From: Auanema rhodensis
Lineage: Eukaryota; Nematoda; Chromadorea; Rhabditida; Rhabditidae
DNA length: 64,000 nucleotides
Direction: 5' to 3'
Assembly: GCA_964057225.1 (NCBI GenBank)
Contig: OZ059898.1
Location: 7,192,001-7,256,000 of the forward strand
Shown: positions 51,167-62,487 of the stretch, piece after piece
Numbering within the stretch: position 1 is the stretch's first letter
How the letters are laid out: each line of letters opens with the position of its first letter
Program-made: the position numbers and the translations under genes
The notes under the pieces: generated by a model
Told to the model about the DNA's origin: nothing
Database searches by the model: none
The model's input: only the letters and a program-made list of their open reading frames with translations

Positions 51167-52700
51167 ATGAAATCTTTATTCATATTATTATTAATTATTA
51201 TAATTCATTGTAATGCTCAAATGGCAGATAGAGACCGGCTTCAGCATGATCTCTCCAAGTTTTTGTCAATGCCTAGGTTTTACATTTTAATTTATTTCAA
51301 ACTAAATGAAACACTTTTAGATACAACGAAACGGAAAAAAGTATAGCAAGACTTGCTATTCAAACAGCTTTTGAAGGAATGGGCTTAAGTACATTCACCC
51401 ATACGTTTCTTAGTGAAGAATCAGTATGTTATTAGAAAATTATTAATTTATAATAACTATTTTTCAGAATGAAATGGGAATAAATGTTATTTCCATACAG
51501 AAAGGACCACATTACGGAACAGACGAAGATAATATTGTTGTTGTTTGTGCGAATTATGATACAAAACTAGATAATGCAGGTATTTGAAGAATGAAATTAT
51601 AGAAACAATCTTAAAAATGATACTTTTGTTTCAGGTGTTGATGACAATGGATCAGGTGTAGCAGCGTTATTAGAAACGGCTCGTGCAATGTCCACTTTAG
51701 ATCAATTGTATTCTAGACAAGCTACAATTATGTATGTTTTAGTTGACAGAAAGCATGAGGTATAACACTATTCTATTCAATAAATAATATTTTATATTTA
51801 GTCTTTTTCTGGTAGTCACGAATTTGTTGAGGATTTTCTTTTACCATTCACCGAACGTTATAATGCTACTGTTTCGTCAGTTCTAGTATTAGATGGAGTC
51901 ATGCATTTTGACCCATTCCCTTCATCTCAAGGAACACCACCTGGCTTCGAGGAGGTAATATTGCAACAAATAATTGACATTTATATATTGAACAAACGAT
52001 TTAGATTTTCTTGGGACCCGCTAAGCTTCTCCACGAGCATACTCATATGGGAGATTATATTCAAATTATAGGACGAGCTTCGGTGGATGATATTCTTATG
52101 CAAAGGTAACTCATCATAATAACATAATGATTGCTTTAAACAATAATTTAATTACAGCTTTTCTGCAGCATTCTCAAGAGCAACTGCTCGTCTGGAGAAC
52201 GATTGGTCATTCCGGCCTTGGCTTCTACCAATAGTTCTACAGATGAAAGAAATAACTTCAATGGATAGTTTATATAGGTATCTTTTCATTTTATTTCAAT
52301 ATATTTATGAATAATTTATAGGTTACAACCATATCTTTTTGCTGATCATTCATCATTTTATTTCCATTCACGATCAAATGTACAAATTCCAACGTTATAC
52401 ATCACTGATACTCGTAAGTATATTGGTTAATTAACCATTTTGTAGTTTTTTACTTGATAAGAGAAATATTTTTAGTTAATTATCGCGGTGTGAAGCAATA
52501 TTGTAACTATTGTGATGGCTTATATATGATTACTGAACCAAATATAAAATTTTTAACATTAATAACAGATGCAATCATTCGATCAGTAATTCATTTAGCT
52601 CAATCAGACGGTTTGTACATATATTTTTAAATCTTTTAATTTTCTCTTTATTTCAGCTTCTGCGGTATTAGATGAACTTCAGAGTAACTATAATAATTGA
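51167..52700 (+). CDS. M28 peptidase-like secreted protein, probable pseudoenzyme
   Basis: It starts with a clear signal peptide (MKSLFILLLIIIIHCNA) and encodes about 370 residues in short exons. The fold markers of the zinc aminopeptidase family M28 are present: VDDNGSGVAALLETA near 51.64 kb and a late FADHSSFYFHS near 52.34 kb. Two of the other metal or catalytic sites are altered. The first zinc ligand, normally H-Y/H-D, reads N-Y-D (CANYDTKLD). The Glu-Glu pair before G-x-x-GS reads Lys-His (DRKHESFSGS). Active hydrolysis is therefore unlikely, and the protein may act as a binding protein in the secretory pathway or outside the cell. The ATG directly follows TATCCCAG, a possible trans-splice site. 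Its polyadenylation signal (52777) and the next gene's acceptor lie about 70 bases apart. Confidence 0.75.
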
Positions 52701-52776
52701 ATAATAAGATTTGGTAACTTAATACATCTACACATATTGATATGTGAATCAAGTAAATTATATTAATTTATAAGAT

Positions 52777-52847
52777 AATAAAAGTTTTTATTGTTCTAAT
52801 TCATTTCAAAAAATTATTCTGTCACGTATTGAAACGTAAAAATACAG
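52777..52847 (+). promoter_or_regulatory. operon-type intercistronic region, M28-like to REEP
   Basis: AATAAA at 52777 is followed about 65 bases later by AATACAG at 52841-52847 and then the REEP start at 52864. A polyadenylation signal about 100 bp before a trans-splice acceptor is the standard nematode operon spacer. This is inferred from layout. Confidence 0.5.
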
Positions 52848-52863
52848 GAAATTGTCATTTCCA

Positions 52864-53630
52864 ATGGAGGTACATGAGAGTGCGGTTGAATTCGATAAAA
52901 CCCAAAAGTTTTTATCCGCCGATGAAATATCCGTTTTATCGAGAAAAACTACTAGAACTCCACCGACACCGATGTCGGTCCGTACTCCTAGAACACCAGT
53001 AGATGGTGTCAAACTAGCATTTGTATGAGTGATTAGACACATTTCAATGTTGAAAATTATTGGTTCAGGATGACTTGATTACTCTACTTTACAAATCTCA
53101 TGGCATGTTTTATGATGTCCATGCCCAGAAGTTTGAAGCAAGCACAGGTCTCCGAAGAGAGCAGGTTACTAACAGTAAAAGTATTAAAATTGATATCTCG
53201 CTCTTCAGGGAATATATTGTTTCTGTTCCATAGTTGCGTTATATCTCATAATCGGTAGAAGCGCGGAATTTGTCTGTAATATTATTGGTTTCGCATATCC
53301 AGCATATAAAAGCGTACAGGTTAAACTTTGTTTTTATGATGCAGACAAATCAAGATCTAGGCTGTTGGCACAAACAATACTGATGATGACACACATTGGT
53401 TAATATATTGGACCGTATTTGCTACGTTTTCCATTTTTGATTTCTTTGCTCAATCCATTTGTAGTTGGTTCCCACCATATTGGCTGCTCAAAGCTTCATT
53501 TTTAATTTACTTATATCTTCCGCAAACTGAGGGAGCTTTGCATGTTTATCACAAAGTAATCGAGCCATTATACAATACAATAAATAAGTACATTCATCAC
53601 AAATTAAACGGAAATGTTAAAAAGAGTTAA
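52864..53630 (+). CDS. REEP/yop-1 family: REEP5/Yop1-type ER-shaping protein
   Basis: A TB2/DP1/HVA22 family membrane protein that bends smooth ER into tubules with hairpin membrane segments. The N-terminus is Thr/Pro/Ser-rich (KTTRTPPTPMSVRTPRTP). Hydrophobic hairpins follow: CSIVALYLIIGRSAEFVCN with GFAYPAYKS, then THWLIYWTVFATFSIFDF and SWFPPYWLLKASFLIYLYLP. The block GALHVYHKVIEPLYN is the family's C-terminal signature. It ends in a basic tail with TAA at 53628, and AATAAA starts at the very next base (53631). It is the second gene of a probable two-gene operon with the M28-like gene and converges on the COMM-like gene with only 37 bp between stop codons. Confidence 0.9.
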
Positions 53631-53667
53631 AATAAAATATTTACATATGAAATTGTGCGAATATTAT

Positions 53668-54384
53668 TTATTCATCTGTTTCAAATCTGATAATCGTGCC
53701 ATTGATTCCTTTACATTCCAATGTAATTCCTAAAATTATAATTTTTCATTAAAATTTTTAAACAGTATTTTAAAGATGAACTTACTTGTAATTGTTGTAA
53801 GTTACACGTAAATGTAAAGGGTTCCGAAGCTGACGATCCATCTGATACCGCATGCAGTGTGATTGATGCAGTTGGCTTAGCGATTCTAGTAAGTAACGTA
53901 GACTAAAAATAGTGAAATATACAAAATATACGTATAACGTGCTACCTCTTTTGCTTTACAAACTGACCAATTAATATCAACAACTTCCGGATTATCCCAC
54001 CGAAGTGAACGCAATACTTCCTTCATTGATTCCTCATTTTTCTAAACTAAATGAACTAAAAACTCAAAGAAATATGAAAAAATTTACTTGATAAACATGG
54101 AAGAGTGTTTCAGCAACGGGTTGAGGCACTAACAAACTCAGTTTAGAAATTGTGTCATCTTGGGAATAATTCTTTTGACCAATTTCCACAAAAATAGACC
54201 AAATTATTCTTGAATGCTCTTCGGAAAAAATATCACTATTCCCTATAACAATTTTTCATTATAATCAGAATAAAGGTGAGTACTTGCATATAGAACTTCC
54301 CAATATTACTTGAATTAAATAGCTTAAGTTAGCTTCAGTTAGCGAGTTTACATCAATTTCTTTAATTTTTTCAAAACCGGACAT
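53668..54384 (-). CDS. probable COMM-domain protein
   Basis: About 190 residues in short exons on the minus strand, starting MSGFEKIKEIDVNSLTEANL. The N-terminal half is helical. The C-terminal part has the COMM-like layout: a DINWSV strand, a variable Pro/Thr segment (RIAKPTASITLHAV), an FTFTCNLQQLQ block and the end GTIIRFETDE. COMM-domain proteins form the Commander complex, which recycles membrane proteins from endosomes. The match is by pattern, so the subgroup is not assigned. The ATG follows TTTTTTAAG plus six bases, a possible trans-splice site. Confidence 0.5.
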
Positions 54385-54887
54385 TAAAACCTTAAAAAAT
54401 AAGTAGTAATTATTAGTAGATTAAAGAAAACGTAATAATATTTAAATATATTTTTTCTTGAATTGATACGCAAAGCGGTCGTTACTTTTCGTTCACTAGA
54501 TTTTTTTTTACAGTAAGTGCTTCAGAAGAAGTCTTACATTGTTTTCAAAATCAAAGCACCAAGATAAAGGCAAATGATGTTTTAAGATAGCTTAAGTTTC
54601 AGCATACTTTTGAATTTGTGACGTGGATATTCATTTTCAATTGAATTTTTAGAAATGGGGCTGTTTATTTTTTTCTCTTTGAGTTTTATTCTGGTTTTTA
54701 TCACAGCCGATGAAAGTTTGGTATTTTTCTTAATTTTATACTCGAAAAAAATTGAAAGTTTAGACATATGATCCAAAACATAGTTCATATATAAATTTTG
54801 AGCGAGTGAAACCTAATTTTGGTATCCCTATTACTATCTATGCTGTTTGATTGTTTTTTTTAAGGTTTCTTCAGCTTCATAACAGCG
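54385..54887. other. intergenic region with divergent starts
   Basis: About 500 bp between the COMM-like gene and the small membrane protein, which point away from each other. It is AT-rich and probably holds both promoters. A minus-strand open frame at 54582-54788 has no family match or splice support. Confidence 0.5.
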
Positions 54888-55158
54888 ATGTTAGTTTTTT
54901 ACATATTTGCTGCTATAATTTATAGTTTAAACTCGCATTTTTCTGAGCAACAGAGAAGAAAAAAACTGTTAAAAGATTTTGAGGTTAGATTATTTGGCTA
55001 TATTGTGTTCTATGGTTATAAACTTGAAGATAACTTCTGCAATAAAGAAAGAATTAAGAAAAAAGGCTGAAATAGTAGCTGCAGTGAAAGAAAAAGCAGA
55101 AACTGCAGTTTTAGATCAGGAGTCAAATGAAGAAACGACGGATTTCAATTCAACTTAA
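54888..55158 (+). CDS. small single-pass membrane protein (68 aa)
   Basis: Two exons (54888-54983 and 55048-55158) join in phase to give 68 residues. Residues 1-13 are hydrophobic (MLVFYIFAAIIYS). Residues 20-52 are a Lys/Glu/Arg-rich probable helix (QQRRKKLLKDFEKELRKK), and the tail is acidic and Thr-rich (EETTDFNST). The layout is that of a small membrane-anchored coiled-coil protein with a cytoplasmic helix. No named family was recognised. Reading through the intron instead would give a shorter and less regular tail. Confidence 0.55.
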
Positions 55159-55990
55159 TATTTTTCAAATCGATTCAAAATAATTATTACTAGTAATCAT
55201 GACTAAAGCTCTTTTTCTATTTTAATATTCATTGCTTTAGTTCTTCTTTGTTTCCCTTGAATACACCGATGATATCTGAATATAGGATTGTTGGATTATG
55301 ATTTTGGCAAAAGTGAGTGTTATAAAATCTAGTTGGGATCTCGATAACTTGTTTCTCGTTCAATGTATCGCTCTTTTTCTCTTTACCCTTACTAGATGCG
55401 AGTTCTAATTACTATAATAACACTTCTATAGAATTGTGATTCACCTTTTTTTTGTTTTTTTTTAATAGTTTTGTTTTATCACTTAGTGTTAAATCTTGTT
55501 TTCCTTTTTTAACAAACTTCTACTATATGTAAGCTTCAAATATAGTTCTTTAATGCACGGTATGCTTTTTTATATATAAAAAAATATGTATAAGTTTTAC
55601 AATTCAGCTATTCATGATTCATGATATAATGTATTCCTTTAAGTAGTTCTAAATGATTGAAATTTCTATTAGTCATGGCTTATGGAAATGGGAGTCATAA
55701 TAGTTACCTTGTTTCTGATATATCAAAATCTGATATTATAAATATATTTATTGATGTCAAGCATGGCACGTCATGCGATTCAACTGGCCAGACGACGGGA
55801 AATTCTTTTTGAAAAACTTTTAATGCGACCAGTTGTAGTCGGCATTCATACCAGTCACTTGAAAAGAGGTAGACTGTGATTCAATATGTTTCAGCCAAAT
55901 ATCTCCTGATCAATCGAAATATTTTTTGTTTCTAGATTCCGAAATACACTTGGTTCTTCAACTCTATTAAATTTTAAATTATATTTACAG
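55159..55990. other. intergenic region with one small frame
   Basis: About 830 bp of AT-rich sequence. A 41-codon frame at 55754-55879 (MARHAIQLARRREILFEKLL) is basic and helix-like but has no supporting exon. It does not belong in front of the next gene, whose own start is a good signal peptide. Confidence 0.4.
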
Positions 55991-56500
55991 ATGATATCCG
56001 TGATTACATTGGTATTAGTAAGTTCTCTTGGAGCTGTACAGGCAACTCCATCTATGTGGGCTTGTCCAATAACTCCAATCGGACCAATGATGCAGCCTTT
56101 TGATTTCCGAACTGGGGAAGAGTAAGCATATCTTTTATTAGGCAAAAACTAATGGAAATCATAAATTATATCAATTATATTCAACTAATTGTTTAAGTTT
56201 CTATTAATATATCTATTTTCCTTTTAGCTGTCCATCGGATTCATTTGTTCATTACTATTCCTGCTGTGATGATAATCCGTTCCAATGTTGCTTTCACTTT
56301 GAAACATGGGCTATGTAAGTAAAAAATATGTTTGACAAAAATATGAGATTACAACATCGTTGTATTTCGTTAGATAACTAATATGGTATTCCACCTTACT
56401 AATCCCGATTTCTTTCAGAGTTATATTCTCCATAGTTGTGTTAACTAGCCTTGCAGCGGGCCTCTTTTTTGCTGGTCGCTTATTACTACGATCAAATTAA
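55991..56500 (+). CDS. small cysteine-rich type I membrane protein (99 aa)
   Basis: Three exons (55991-56121, 56228-56314, 56419-56500) with consistent phases. A signal peptide (MISVITLVLVSSLGAVQA) is followed by a short lumenal domain with seven cysteines packed as CP...YYSCCDDNPFQCCFHFETW, then one membrane helix (VIFSIVVLTSLAAGLFFAG) and a basic tail (RLLLRSN). The CC...CC spacing close to the membrane resembles Shisa/VOPP1/WBP1-type adaptors and small nematode proteins of that style. A link to endosomal or ER trafficking is possible but unproven. Confidence 0.7.
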
Positions 56501-57089
56501 TTTAATTATGTTTAGTTTTTCCTTTACATTGTTGTTCATTTCTATCACTTGTAACATATAAATAATCTGTTCGGAAAAGAAACAAAAATTTGTAAACGAT
56601 GTATATTAATTGTACTAAATTCTTTAATTTTAAATAGATATAATGAATATTTCTAAATGATTTTATTTTTAAATGAATATTGAGTATTTTAATAATTGTA
56701 TACAAATGTCCTTGGACATGACCTCTACTCTTTTTACAAACAACCAAGCGTCTTTCACACTGAACTCCACCCCTTTTTTTGCGCTCTATTTTTTTCAAGC
56801 CTTATTTGAGGCTATGTTCCTTTTATATTAAATTTAATTAAAATATTTATAACAGCTTTTGATTTGAAAAATGTTTACAGAATCACTTTACAATATTAAA
56901 AAATTCTTCAATAGCGCTAGATTTTGCCCGTTTATGTTGTAGCATGCCCGCCTATTCACACGTTCAGAGCTTCTGCTGGGCTCTGCAAATGAAATGTTTT
57001 ACACTGATATGTTATTAAATTTGAAATCGAAACGATTCATACTATTGCACTTAGTTGACATTGTGAGGATCTTTCAGATATTGCTTTAA
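56501..57089. other. intergenic region upstream of TAF12
   Basis: About 590 bp, AT-rich, with no supported gene. The last 12 bases after CTTTCAG (57071-57077) are the probable trans-spliced leader-joined 5' end of TAF12. Confidence 0.5.
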
Positions 57090-58133
57090 ATGTCTGACGT
57101 ACCACAGCAGATACAGCCGTCGTCTCTAGTTGCAGCTCTGAGTACTCCTTCTGTAAGCTTATTTTCTTTAAACTTCCGTGTTTGTGCATGTTCTGCTTAT
57201 TTTTGTGCATTATGATGAATAACCGCTTTGAATATTAATGTCTGTCTCGTTAATCGTTTCTCTATTGAATTGTTATCTTTTACAAATAACCATAACAGGT
57301 GGTGGAGGAATAAGTTGCTCAATTTCTTCTCAAACATGCATCCTCAACGTATGTCTTATTCAGGATGGTATCCGTCAAATGTAATTTTTAAAGTTTTAAT
57401 TAAATACCATATTTTGCACTAATTCTTACAATAATTCACTTTAAACTAACTTGGCATAGGACTAAACTGATTAAAAAGTACTGTTAAGTATTTTTCAACG
57501 GTTTTGCATGCTTGTTTCTCCCATTATATAGTTTCTCATGGTCTTTTGACTTTTTATTTTTGTCTTGTTACGCCTTCTGTGCTGCGGAGTATATTAATTT
57601 TAGATGAATTTTTATTATTTGAAAATTAAAATATATTTTATTTGTGACTCCATGATTGCTCTTAAATGTGCTAACCCAATTTTCTAGTCCATTAGCTAAT
57701 TATCCATTGCAAGTCCGTACAGTCCAGTTCCCTGTCCAAGAATGTTTTAAGCTTGGAGGAGTTAAACATGCCATATCGTACAAAATTACGATCACTTAAC
57801 AAATGGCACATTCCGAATACGGTACATTGAGTGTCGTGATAAGCAATAATGATATAATGAAACAAATATATATTTTCAAACTTCTTCGTTTTTAAGCAAG
57901 CAATGCAACAGTCACATCAACAACATCAACAACAACAACCGCAACATCAGCAGCACCAGCAGCAGCATCAACAACACCAGCAGCACCAGCAGCACCAGCA
58001 GCATCCTCAACTTCAACAGCATCCACAACATTCTCAACATCAGCAACATCCTCAACATCAGCAACATCCACAACATCAACAACATCAACAGCATCAACAA
58101 CATCAGCAACATCAACAACACCCTCAGCTTCAG

Positions 58134-58165
<32 letters not shown>

Positions 58166-58166
58166 A

Positions 58167-58198
<32 letters not shown>

Positions 58199-59230
58199 AC
58201 AACAACAGCAGCCACCTCCACAACAGCCCTCTCAACAAGGTCATGATAACTATCAAATTCAAAACAGTAATGGGCCTCAAGGAGTTGGTGGTCCCATAAG
58301 AGTACAACAACAAAGTAAGGTATCTTCTTTAATTTCTTATTAATTTCGTATAGTTCGGTTAGTACGACCGGCAATGGCTCCTTATCCTCAAAGTGGTATA
58401 CCCAACCAGCAGCAGCATATAAGACCGATAACAATTCATCAACCTCCACAGCAGCCGAGTCAGCAATTTCAACCTCAGTTTTCTGGGCAACAGGTTTGAA
58501 ATTATTCTGCCAATGTAAAACTTCTTATCTTTTTAGGTTGTTGTAAGGAATATTCAAAGTGTTCCGCAAAACAATGGCCCACCACCCCCTCCGCCACAAC
58601 AGAGCCATCCTCCTGCAGCACCTCCTTCAACTTTCGTAAGTCGAATGTTGATTTGATAACATTATTTTAAAGTTGCTACAGTCAGGACAAAATATGCAAA
58701 GCAATAATCTTCACCCTCACCCCCAAGGAACTGTTGTGCATCTTCCTATCACAGGTGGAGCTTTAATAGATAAGGTTTGCTTTTTAGTTGTTCATTTGAA
58801 TCAGTATATAATGTTTATAGGTGAAATTGGATGACCTTGTGCATCAAATTGATCCATCTACTTTACTAGAAGATAATGTTAAAGATGCATTAATAGAATA
58901 TGCTGATGAGTTTGTCAATGAGGTGAAATTCAATATTTATTCATATTATTGATGAGGATTTAGATAATTGATAAAGTTTGTCGCCTTGTTCAACATCGAG
59001 GAAACAAAAGACTCGAAGTACGAGATGTTGAAATGGTTCTTAGCATGGTTTTTAATTTGCCTTCGGTTAGTATTATTTATGTAAATCTGATTTATATTCA
59101 CATTTAGGTTCCGCGAGTCCATGTCTTTGGTGCTCCACCAACTGTACTTCCGAAGTTGGACGGATATCCTGCAACAGATGCTCACAAACAACGATTAGCT
59201 TTAATAAGAAAACATTTAAAGAAGGTCTAA
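57090..59230 (+). CDS. taf-12 (TAF12): TFIID subunit TAF12
   Basis: Exon 1 (57090-57152) encodes MSDVPQQIQPSSLVAALSTP. It joins in phase across a 744-bp intron to an exon at 57897. That exon encodes a Gln/His low-complexity region of about 100 residues (57903-58215), followed by Gln/Pro-rich linkers. The conserved TAF12 histone-fold domain is C-terminal: VKLDDLVHQIDPSTLLEDNV near 58.8 kb, then EYADEFVNEIIDKVCRLVQH, RGNKRLEVRDVEMVL and PRVHVFGAP. The end has HKQRLALIRKHLKKV and TAA at 59228. TAF12 pairs with TAF4 in TFIID, and in SAGA with ADA1. The promoter-selectivity role is family knowledge. Site-2 protease follows 334 bp downstream on the same strand, as in C. elegans. Confidence 0.93.
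57903..58215 (+). repeat. CAG/CAA/CAT/CAC low-complexity tract in TAF12
   Basis: Triplet-rich tract encoding mixed poly-Gln and Gln-Gln-His runs. The 3' part (about 58135-58210) is nearly pure CAA/CAG. The opposite strand shows a spurious Leu-rich frame. Confidence 0.9.
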
Positions 59231-59563
59231 ATTAATGTTTTCATGAACATCATCAAACAAATCAAATTATTCCGGGTGAATTCATCTTGTTGTTCCATAT
59301 ATTATATTTTTAAAATATGCTGTTGTATAAATTTCTTGAGTTTTAATGTTGTTCGTTTATGTAATATTATTCTTTAAGTTTTTTTTGATTTTTTATAGGT
59401 AGATATCCTATTTATACCGCTTGTTGTTTTTTATTGGAATTTCTTTATAAATTTGAATTTTAGGAAATCATAGGAGGGAATGATTGAGCCAAGTAAATCA
59501 TCCGGGTAGAAGGTAACGAGTATTGAGCATTATTTATAAGATATTCATCAATTTCAGTGTTCA
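59231..59563 (+). other. TAF12 to site-2 protease spacer
   Basis: About 330 bp, T-rich, no gene. ATTTCAG at 59551-59557 sits six bases before the next ATG and is a likely trans-splice acceptor. Confidence 0.5.
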
Positions 59564-61795
59564 ATGTTGTTCTCGTCAGTTTTGGCGGTTTTCCTTATAA
59601 CATGGTCTTCCCTATTTTTAATTGATTATGTTTTACGCGTGAAAGGTTGCATTCCCTATATAGCTTTCGCAGAAAAATACGGGCTTGAAGTTTCTCCGTT
59701 CCAGGTTCATAGATATTTTTAAGGTTTACTTTATTTAACTAGTGTTTGATTTCAGTTACGGATATATACGTCTTTGATTCGAAATGAGGAAACATTGATG
59801 CCCAAAAAAAATCAAAGCTCTATACAAAAAACGCTAGTTTCTCTTTGGTTTGCTGTAGGAGCCATTGTTTCAGTTGTTTGTATTTTCGCTGTCACCTTAT
59901 ATCTTGCAAGGCTTTTATGCATTGGTTTTCTAATACCTTTATTATTATTTTTATTACCTAGTATTTTAGAAACGTCAAGGTTTGGTGCTTCAAGACCTCA
60001 TGTAGCACCTTATAGAGCAATTCCTATTACAACTACTTCACCTCCTGTGATTACTACAACTACGGATGATTTGCCTGCTCAAGCTGTGGAAGATTATGAC
60101 ATTCTTGATGGCAGTGCTAGGGGTCATAATGGTATTATTAACTCAATACCTTTATTCTTTTTAAATAAATAAATTTTTAGGTTTGGTTCCAATCGTACCT
60201 GGTGTTAATCTTCCTTGGAGTCATATGCCTTTGTTCATGTTTGTGCTCGTAGTTGCTGCTATTTTTCACGAGGTAAAATTCATTATTTTGAAATACTCTT
60301 TAATGTATTTCAGCTCGGACATGCATGGGCAGCTAGAAATAGAGATGTTCAAGTCAATGGATTTGGTATCTTTGTTTTTGCACTGTATCCCGGAGCTTTT
60401 ACTGATATTGAAGGACAATCTCTCAGTATGTTTTAATTTATGATAATCTATACAACGATTGATTTAAGAGCGTGCTTCTATGTTATCTCGCTTGATGATA
60501 TTCGGTGGAGGAATATGGCATAACATCATTTTAGCTTCGGTAGCATATCTTTTTTTCTGTGCAACTCCGTATGTACTATTTCCTTTGTTTGCGGAAGGGA
60601 ATGGTGTCACTGTCACCAGTATGTCACAGACTGTTTGAAAAAGAATTTAAAGTATTCTTGTAGATGTTGATATAAGATCAGGGCTTTACGGGAGTGCCGG
60701 CCTATCTCCGGGCTTTGTAGTAACTCACATTGATAATTGTCATGTACGTGATTTGAAAAGTTGGAGAGAATGTGTTAGGATCTTGGAACATCAACGAAAT
60801 GGCAGATGTGTTTCTTCTGAGAAATTAGAATTAGCTAAAAGCCAACAAGTAAATATTCTATTGTGATGTTATTCGAATTTTGTTTCTAGACTTCAACTAC
60901 TGAAGATGAAATACATTGCTGTGGAAATTTTCAAAATATCACTCATGCTCATATGTGTTTTGAATCCGATGTTTCTATAGTCGTGCATGATCGAAGTACT
61001 GTTAGTCCAACCTTGAAAAGGGTTTTGAAAATGGGACCAAACATAGTATATAAAACTTTTAATACTATTTCTATATTAATAATTTTAGACAATAGAGGAA
61101 GTTGTGCAGGAGAGAGCGGAAGTTACAAGACAGTTTAGTTGCATGTCAGCTCGAATAGTAACAGATTATCAAATGTGCAATTCAACATATCAATGTGAAC
61201 AAGTTAGTTTATTCTGCATACTTGAGATAAACTCGAAATTGTTTAGAATGAGAACAAAGAAAGCCAGTTGTGTGCATATCCTGCTTTATATAATGGAACC
61301 CAACTTTCTAGAATAACTGTTAAAAACAGTCACCGACCTATTTTATACGTTGGAAGTTTAGATGAAGTATGTAAATGTAGTATGCAAAGATTTTTCAATT
61401 GTTTATTAAGCTCATAACATTTGTATCTATTCATCCTCTGATACCCCGCTTCGAAGGGGTTCCACATTGGATAGCAACTACAGTGGAAATTATTCCTAAG
61501 GTTTGCTTCTTATTTTCCAGTTTGTAAATATTCTGTTTCAGTATTTTTTTACTCTATCTGTAGCATTAGCTGCTCTTAATGCTGTTCCTTGTTACGCGTT
61601 AGATGGACAGTTTCTAGTCGTTACCCTAATTAACTGGTTAGCTAAGTCTCTTCCTAAAAGGTAAGTCATAATTTTGATCCAGTTACTCATTTTCTTTTCA
61701 GACGGCGTCAAATGTTGTCTTCCTTGATTTTACTTTTTGGTACATTGCTTCTTGCCGCTAATATTCTTATCGGCTTTCTCAAATTCTTGTTCTAG
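59564..61795 (+). CDS. MBTPS2 orthologue: membrane-bound site-2 protease (S2P)
   Basis: An intramembrane zinc protease of the Golgi that releases transcription factors (SREBP, ATF6) after site-1 cleavage. Exons encode several membrane segments (SVLAVFLITWSSLFLIDYVL; LWFAVGAIVSVVCIFAVTLY). The zinc motif HELGH is split by an intron: CACGAG ends at 60272 and CTCGGACAT resumes at 60314. The signature ALYPGAFTDI follows near 60.4 kb. A PDZ-like region with a cysteine-rich insert comes next (GLSPGFVVTHIDNCHV; EIHCCGNF; QFSCMSARIVTDYQMC). The second metal site is NAVPCYALDGQ near 61.59 kb, and the last membrane segment ends at TAG 61793. Both metal motifs are intact, so it is expected to be active. 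Confidence 0.92.
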
Positions 61796-62317
61796 CTAGC
61801 TAGCTATAGAATAAGTAGTTGATATTCATTTCTCTCGGGAAGATTAAGATATAATCTTCCTTATGCACCTTAATCATTATCGTTTTTTGTTTGCCTAAAT
61901 ATTGGTCTCTAAGAGCCTCTAAAGATCTTCTTCAATTGGGATTATCGTAGATTTTACCCCTTAGTGCAATCGATTATTCTTTTTTTAGAAATCACATCTG
62001 CACTTATTTTGTATAATCATTCCAAAACCTAGTTAAAAACTTTCGCCATACAAATCAATGGATTGCGAGTCATTTTAATAATTCAATAAGGCCAAATTAA
62101 CTTATTTTTTGTTAATCGAAAATTCCACTTGATAATTTTTTCCCATTCTTTATGCCGTGCTCTTCCACTTAATAAGTTGAACTTATTGTGATTTTTTCTA
62201 GTATAATACTTGTGATCAGTCTTTTGTTTTCACATGTTCTCTTTCGGGTAAATTTTGGTGATGAGGGAAATTGATGTGCAAAATTGTTTTCAAACGTGAT
62301 AAATAAATCTTTCAGAA
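61796..62317. other. convergent intergenic region
   Basis: About 520 bp of AT-rich sequence between site-2 protease and the minus-strand membrane gene, containing both 3' ends. No gene is seen. Confidence 0.6.
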
Positions 62318-62400
62318 TCATTTTTTCCCAGTGTTAGTTTTTCTTCTTCTGCATGAGAGGATCCAAACTGAAATATATAGTTCATTTACTCTCAACACAT

Positions 62401-62487
<87 letters not shown>

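Noticed and set aside
51057-51170. Upstream extension of the M28-like protein in the frame starting at 50874
   Set aside because: The frame lacks family similarity, and the ATG at 51167 begins a clean signal peptide in a different frame.
57228-57780. Extra exons of TAF12 or a nested gene in its first intron
   Set aside because: Two stretches (near 57299-57380 and 57689-57765) can be joined to each other, but they do not fit the phase of TAF12 exon 1 and have no start codon or known domain.
57892-58449. Minus-strand Leu- or Val/Ala/Asp-rich proteins
   Set aside because: These are antisense shadows of the CAA/CAG/CAT tract of TAF12.
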